The notes beneath the pieces are model-generated. The model saw only the letters and a list, made by a program, of their open reading frames with translations. It had not been told where the DNA came from and searched no databases. A program made the position numbers and the translations under genes. A stretch of DNA of 64,000 nt from Entonaema liquescens. Its lineage: Eukaryota > Ascomycota > Sordariomycetes > Xylariales > Xylariaceae. Below, in pieces: positions 58,648 through 64,000 of this stretch; position 1 is the first letter of the stretch; each line of letters begins with the position of its first letter. The DNA is taken from NCBI GenBank assembly GCA_902805475.1, contig CADCSX010000009.1:1178001-1242000 (forward strand). Direction: 5' to 3'.

Positions 58648-58747
58648 CGGTAACGTTAAAAGGCCAGGTAAAATTTAATAAAAGGCCAACCCATCCACTT
58701 TTCCACGTGCGGTAAGCTACCACGAGCCACCACGAGCCACCACCGCA

Positions 58748-58838
58748 AACCATTATCGCGAACCACTATCGCGAACCATTATCACAAACCATTATCGTAA
58801 ATTATTATTACAAATTATTACCGTAAATTATTTTTATA
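58748..58838. repeat. 13-bp tandem array decaying from GC-containing to AT-only
   Basis: Seven consecutive 13-mers. They start AACCATTATCGCG and AACCACTATCGCG, pass through AACCATTATCGTA and AATTATTACCGTA, and end AATTATTTTTATA. The C/G content falls steadily toward the element core. The mirror array in copy 1 lies at about 57784-57861. Confidence 0.85.
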
Positions 58839-59141
58839 AAAATTTTTTTTTAATTATTAATTATTAATATATTTTTTATAATTAAATTAAAATAAAATTA
58901 TAAATATATAAAAATATTAATATATTTTATTATAAAATAAAATTTAAATTTAATTATATAATTTAATTACGTAATTATATTTTTAATATAATAAATTATT
59001 TAATATTAAATTAAAAAAATTATAAATAAAATTAATTAAATTATTAATATTATATTTTTAATAAAAAATTAAAAAAATATTTTAATTATATAATTATATT
59101 ATATATTAATATATTTATTTTTAAATTTAATAAAAAATAAA

Positions 59142-59303
59142 TTAAATAAATTAAATAAATTAAATAAATTAAATAAATTAAATAAATTAAATAAATTAAA
59201 TAAATTAAATAAATTAAATAAATTAAATAAATTAAATAAATTAAATAAATTAAATAAATTAAATAAATTAAATAAATTAAATAAATTAAATAAATTAAAT
59301 AAA
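59142..59303. repeat. 9-bp tandem repeat in copy 2, 18 exact units
   Basis: The unit TTAAATAAA is repeated 18 times without a mismatch over 162 bp. Confidence 0.95.
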
Positions 59304-59521
59304 TTTAAAAATTTAATTTAATTTAATTTTAAAAAAATTAAAAAAAAAAATTAAAAAAAAATATTAATATATATATTATTATAATGCAAATGGGGTATTT
59401 GCATAAAGCGCGCAACCGGGCGGTTAAAATGGCTTTCGTTGTGGTTGCGGTGGCGCATGTCACGTGAAAAGTGGATGGGTTGGCCTTTTATTAAATTTTA
59501 CCTGGCCTTTTAACGTTACTG

Positions 59522-60605
59522 CAACTCGAGTTTACCGAAATATCCGAAGGCTTTCTGGCGCAGGACTAGTTCATCTGGTAAAACCCAGCTAGATGATAAA
59601 GTTTGTCTGCTAGATCAGCCGCGACCTGGATTCCCCTGCGGCGATATTTTACGGTTCATCCAACGCGCAATTATTCGTCATACCTTTGAAGTTTACTAGG
59701 TACCTACATAGGTAAGCTTCGCCTCCTCTTACTTAACAAGTACCTGACGAGTAAAGGCCTAGAGCGATTAGCTCGATATTCAGCGATTGGTTAGGTACCC
59801 ACGGAATCCGACAGCGTGGATGTGTTTAAACCTAATCTCGCATGCAGCAGGGCCCTTTACTCCTTCACACGCTACGTAGTCCCTAATACCTTGCCTAAGG
59901 GAGGTTGGTTACCTTATTAGGTATCGTACTTACACGCCCGCCTCGAGAATAACAAATAGCATTTCGACGGCGATATTATGTAATGTAAAGCTCTACTACT
60001 GCTATTAAATAATTAATTACTCATAAGACGCTTCGGAATATATACGGACTAGGCCAAGATGCCGGAGGCAAGTGGATCAAAGGGAACGGAGCGGGCTTAT
60101 ATTCGGCGGAGGAATAATACCCTTGCCCTGTCGAGCCACCGAACAAAGCACCCCCGCAGAACCCCATGATCACAATGAAGCCCTAGCTGTGCCTGGAATG
60201 CATGCAAACATCGTTATTGACAAATGAGTGGCTCTCGACATGCCTCATCCGGCCTTTCCAGTCTTTGGTTCTCCATCATGCTGTCATCCGAACCGCTGTA
60301 TCACTCAAAGATACCTTTACCCCGGCTCGGTTTTATGTCTGGTTCAAGCGGGGTGCTTTACGGTGATCTCGGCAGGAAGATGGGACGAGCAGAGCAGAGC
60401 ATACCTTCCTGTCTTACATGCTACTACTGTACGCTATGTATTTACATCACGCGAGCTTGCAGCATCACTGCTCATGCAGCTCAATTCACATAGAAGCCAA
60501 TGGCTATAAATATAGTCTCTGTATATTCCTGGACCCTTCACCGTCCGGTTGGTTCTTAACGGACTAGGGCATGTCTATTAGATTAATTATATATTGTCTC
60601 TCGGT
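59522..60605. other. Promoter region of the GH78 gene
   Basis: About 1.1 kb with no gene. It carries TAGGTACCTA at 59697-59706 and a CCAAT-TATA pair just before the rhamnosidase gene. Confidence 0.55.
60497..60512 (+). promoter_or_regulatory. CCAAT-TATA pair upstream of the rhamnosidase gene
   Basis: CCAAT at about 60498 is followed within 10 bp by TATAAATA at 60505-60512, about 95 bp before the ATG at 60606. The position is right for a core promoter. This is inference from position only. Confidence 0.45.
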
Positions 60606-63098
60606 ATGACGTCTTATTCCCTTTCCTCTGTGTCGGCCCTTATAATCTGGGGTTTGGTCTTCCTTGAGGGTGCCAGCGCTCAGACTTGCTGGAGAGATAC
60701 AAAATGCACAGGCGCAGGGACATCAGCATTCCCCGGTGAATGGGAATCAAATATCTTTGCTCCCTCGTCCCGAACCGTCACCCCCAAGGCCGTTTACCGG
60801 CTAGACACTGGGGAAAGTATTTCGATAGAGTCAGCTTCATTGACCAGTACCAATTTAGTCATCTATTACGATTTCGGGCTCGAAGTCGGAGGTGTTGTTA
60901 CGATCCAATACTCCGTATTATCTACTCATGGAGAAGGCGCTTTTGGCATAGCTTTCACGGAAGCTAAAGATTACATCGGGCCGGTCTCAGACAAGAGCGC
61001 AGATATATCCGACAGGAATGATGGCGCTCTATATGCCAACTTCTCCTCGACCGGGAATCATACGTATGAAATGCCAACCGAGCAACTCCGTGGGGGTTTT
61101 CGATATATGACATTGTTTCTTACTGGGGCCACATCCTCTGTTACGATTACCGGTGTCAGCTTGGAGATAAGCTTTCAGCCAACTTGGTCGAACCTCCGCG
61201 CGTATCAGGGATATTTTCATAGCAGCGACGATCTGCTCAATAAGATATGGTATAGCGGTGCATATGTAAGTATATGTCCGATGCCAATCGACTCCCTATT
61301 TTACCAACCTCATCAATCACTCAAGAACAGGAGGGTCTTGTGAAGCCTAGACCGTTTCTTTAAGACACAATTTCTGATTCTGCTTTCATAGACTTTACAG
61401 ACAAATGCTCTCCATCCCTCGACTGGACGAGTCTGGCCTGCCCCGGAGAGCCAATGGATGAACAACGGGAATATTGGCGTAGGTGACACGATAAATACCG
61501 ATGGCGCAAAGCGGGACAGAACTGTCTGGCCCGGTGATATGGGCGTTGCGATTCCCGCTTCGTTTTATAGCACTGGTGATATCGAGTTAGTCTCAGAATT
61601 CATATGGCTGTAAAGCTATTGCTCACTGTGTTTAGGAGCGTAAGGAACTCTTTGACGACATTATATGGTATTCAGGTCAATATCCCCTCTTATTACTTAC
61701 GCAGGAGCTATGTCTTACCTTATGTATAGGAGGAAAATGGTCTACTCCCGTTTTCTGGACCACCGCTTCTTGCCAAAAATAGTGATACGTATCACATGTA
61801 AGACGCCACATCTCATCGATTTATTTTCCCCATCGGTGTATGAATAACTCATGCTGAGACATCTCTTCTAGGTGGACTATGATCGGAACATACAATTACA
61901 TCCTCTATTCCGGAGATATCGATTTTATTAGAGGAATATGGACTAAGTATCTTTCAGCGATGAGCTTTATTAGTAACCAGCTTGATTCATCTTTGGGTTT
62001 GCTCAACATTACGGGCTACTCAGACGATTGGGGTCGCTTCAACGTTACCAGTACCCAGATGTCCGCTCAAGTGCTTTACTACCGGACCCTAATAACTGGT
62101 TCCGCCCTGGCTACTTGGGTTGGTGATACAACCGGGGTAAATTCGACATGGCTCGAAGCCGCGGAGAAACTTAGAGGAGTCATAAATGCGCAGCTGTGGG
62201 ACGAGAAGTCTGGTGCATTCCATGATAGCCTCGAGACGCGCGAGAATAATACGGGTTTACATCCTCAGGATGGCAACGCCTTGGCAGTGCTTTTCGGAGT
62301 GGTGAACGCCACATCGGATCAAGCGCAAGGTATATCATCGTCCTTAACTAAAAACTGGACCCCAATCGGAGCAGAAAGCCCGGAATTGACTGGCGAAGTG
62401 TCGACATTTATATCATCGTTTGAGATTCAAGCTCATCTGTTGGTAGGTCAGGCGCAACGAGCTCTGGACTTGATCCGCACCAGTTGGGGTTGGTATCTGA
62501 ACAATGAGAATGGCACACAGTCTACTATGGTCGAGGGGTATCTGGTGGATGGAACTTGGGGCTACCGACGCGATGCTGGATACGAGGAGAACTACTCGTA
62601 TACTTCCCACGCACGTGAGTATTCTCCAGATCTATCATTTGACTTGTTTATCCTTATTTTCTATAGTTAAGGAGACTTCTCAAAGAGCAATAACTAACGC
62701 AAGTCATTTCAGACGGATGGGCTACGGGTCCGGTTACAGCATTGACTGAGTATATCCTTGGCTTCAGTATTACTGGCCTCGGGGGTTCGACTTGGCAAAT
62801 TGCGCCTCAGTTTGGAGATCTATCACACGCTGAAGGTGGCTTCACAACTAGTTTGGGGAAATACTTCGCAAGCTGGACAGTAAATAGCGACGGCAGCTAT
62901 ATCCTAGAATACAGCGTTCCTCAGGGAACCTCTGGGGTGCTGGTACTCCCGATTCCTAATCAGAATGAGAGATATAAGGTGCTGGTTGATGGAAAAGCAA
63001 TACCAAAGAATCTTGGCAAGCTTGCCGAAACAGTGGGAAATAAGCGACTGCGCATCTCCGGGGGGAAAGGTGGTCAACATCGTATCGAGGTCAGTTAA
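60606..63098 (+). CDS. Secreted GH78 alpha-L-rhamnosidase
   Basis: Six exons, 60606-61265, 61392-61585, 61636-61675, 61730-61797, 61872-62614 and 62713-63098, encode 696 residues with all phases consistent. The third intron has a weak donor, GTCAAT. The family removes terminal alpha-L-rhamnose from pectin (rhamnogalacturonan I) and plant glycosides. A signal peptide covers about residues 1-25 (ALIIWGLVFLEGASA|QT). A beta-sandwich N-terminal part is followed by the (alpha/alpha)6 catalytic barrel: WYSGAYTLQTNALHP, then DGAKRDRTVWPGDMG (the acidic catalytic region), GLLPFSGPP, YHMWTMIGTYNYILYSGD, and SHAHGWATGPVTALTEY near the end, then a C-terminal beta domain. Many N-x-S/T sites fit secretion. 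Splicing is needed to see the active site, which lies in exons 2-4. Confidence 0.92.
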
Positions 63099-63877
63099 GG
63101 GGCCTCTTCGAAGAATGGTCGGCCGAGCTAATGCTTATTTGGAGATGCGCGGTATTGCAGATGCAGGCAGAAGCGCCTACGAAACCTCCCTGCAAGATAC
63201 CTAAGAAGCCATGTATAGAGAATTGTGACTCGACTCAAGGACTCAAAGTAACATTCCGGAATATAGACCAATAATAGAACTACACAATGTTAGTTTTTGA
63301 AATAAAATATGCTTTTTTCAATGGTACATATGACTCATGATTAACTAGAGATACCTGTTGAATCACGCCATCTTAATGAATGAGAAGAGACATAAGAGAT
63401 GTTCAGGTTCTTTAGGATTGAATATTGCTTTTTATTCTTTCAGTTAATTGTAACTTGAAAGATGTAAGTTGACTGACTGGATTAAGAGACTTAGCGCTAT
63501 GTAGTATCCAATCCTACAGCGGGATATGCACATATGCACGTAAGGGAACCACTATAATCAGCTGACCGCGACTCTTTCTCGCGTTAAGTACATTGCCCCA
63601 AAACGCGTCAGGGCGATTCTAGAAAACAACCCCCGTCCCGCCTTTTTTTCTTTACTGGTCTGATGTCAATTCCATTTCTTCCACCCTTGATATAAATCAG
63701 ACAGCTTACCTAGGTAATTACTAGTACGCGTTGGCGCAAATACTCCGTTCTATTACTCAATCTTCTTTTTCCTCTTCTCATAATATTAGATATCGCATCG
63801 CATTCATGAGAGGAATGCTCTGAATTACAGACGTTACCCCCTCCTCATAAGACCAACCCGCGTTGAATTATTTCAAT
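63099..63877. other. Intergenic region
   Basis: About 780 bp, no gene seen. T-rich and CT-rich tracts precede the next start codon. Confidence 0.55.
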
Positions 63878-63970
63878 ATGGCGGAACAAGACGAGTCCAC
63901 CGGACTCTTTAGTCTTTGTGCATTTGCATTTGTCCCTAGTAAAGAATTAAGTGAGGGATTGATTAACGAG
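63878..63970 (+). CDS. First exon of a gene running off the window, unidentified
   Basis: ATG at 63878 and 31 codons to a good donor GTATGT at 63971, phase 0. It encodes MAEQDESTGLFSLCAFAFVP then SKELSEGLINE. The hydrophobic FSLCAFAFVP strand followed by a helix resembles the start of a BRCT or similar alpha/beta fold, but too little is present to name it. Confidence 0.5.
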
Positions 63971-64000
63971 GTATGTCGTCGCTTGCACTAAACTTATTAT

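Larger units (their letters stand above)
58648..59521. mobile_element. Terminal-inverted-repeat element, copy 2 (874 bp), inverted relative to copy 1
   Basis: The left end CGGTAACGTTAAAAGG and right end ...CCTTTTAACGTTACTG are the same termini as copy 1 in reverse order. The subterminal parts also match (GCCACCACCGC side now left; the ATGCAAAT hairpin and GCGCGCAACC side now right). Flanking 9-mers TACTATGTA and CAACTCGAG differ, so no target duplication remains. The core is almost purely A/T. Confidence 0.85.

Noticed and set aside
56715..58753. Two ORFs sharing the peptide GWVGLLLNFTWPFNVTV
   Set aside because: The shared peptide is just the translated terminal inverted repeat present in both element copies.
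1..64000. Secondary-metabolite gene cluster, CRISPR array or integrated virus
   Set aside because: No polyketide synthase, NRPS or terpene synthase, no spaced direct repeats, and no viral polymerase or capsid signal was seen.

Overview
The window is nuclear DNA of a filamentous ascomycete (Pezizomycotina, most likely Sordariomycetes). The evidence is: short GT-AG introns, mostly 50-100 nt, with CTAAC/CTGAC-like branch sites; a VIVID-type LOV photoreceptor; a Zds1-like protein; a DUF2433 phosphoesterase; a caleosin; a GH78 rhamnosidase; and AT-only blocks that look like products of repeat-induced point mutation (RIP). Exon/intron structures below were built by hand from splice sites and reading phase.

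Layout. 1-3.0 kb: mostly non-coding, with one doubtful broken small ORF. 3.0-4.7 kb: a kinase-like (probably inactive) protein (+). 4.9-5.7 kb: caleosin peroxygenase (-). 6.9-7.6 kb: a roadblock/LC7 protein (+) with two apparent 1-nt deletions. 10.1-10.8 kb: VIVID-like LOV protein (-), three exons. 10.8-15.5 kb: gene-free, with an LTR-like relic. 15.5-21.1 kb: NOT4 RING/RRM/C3H E3 ligase of the CCR4-NOT complex (-), whose junction to a long C-terminal exon is unresolved. 22.4-23.3 kb: complex I 30-kDa subunit (+). 23.6-23.9 kb: a two-exon 87-residue gene (-). 25.0-25.7 kb: a small single-pass membrane protein (+). 26.2-28.7 kb: a PUA/ASCH-like protein (-) with a 1-nt frameshift. 29.2-29.7 kb: an AT-rich inverted-repeat element. 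30.2-31.5 kb: a peroxisomal (SKL) alpha/beta hydrolase (+) with a 1-nt frameshift. 32.2-38.1 kb: a Ufd4/TRIP12-type HECT ubiquitin ligase (-). 40.5-41.9 kb: BCKDH E1-alpha (-). 42.8-43.0 kb: a tiny membrane protein (+). 43.5-44.6 kb: COQ5 (+). 45.7-48.4 kb: DUF2433 phosphoesterase with an RGG tail (-). 52.1-55.1 kb: Zds1/2 homologue (-). 56.9-59.5 kb: two oppositely oriented copies of a terminal-inverted-repeat element. 60.6-63.1 kb: secreted GH78 alpha-L-rhamnosidase (+), six exons. 63.9 kb to the edge: the first exon of a further gene.

The genes do not form a biosynthetic cluster. They are mainly housekeeping genes: mitochondrial respiration and ubiquinone (complex I 30-kDa, COQ5), branched-chain amino-acid catabolism, ubiquitin ligation (NOT4, Ufd4), polarity/PP2A control (Zds), light sensing, lipid-body and peroxisome enzymes, and one plant-cell-wall enzyme beside a repeat-rich stretch.

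Three points stand out. First, the mobile-element copies carry an exact 9-bp target duplication in one case, a 9-bp internal tandem array present in 4 versus 18 copies, a 13-bp array that decays from GC-containing to AT-only, and surviving C/G almost only in CpG. Second, at least four genes are broken by single-base length changes, three of them in or near short C runs. Consensus errors in the assembly are the simplest explanation, but this cannot be settled from one sequence. Third, several small or split genes are invisible to single-frame ORF calling.
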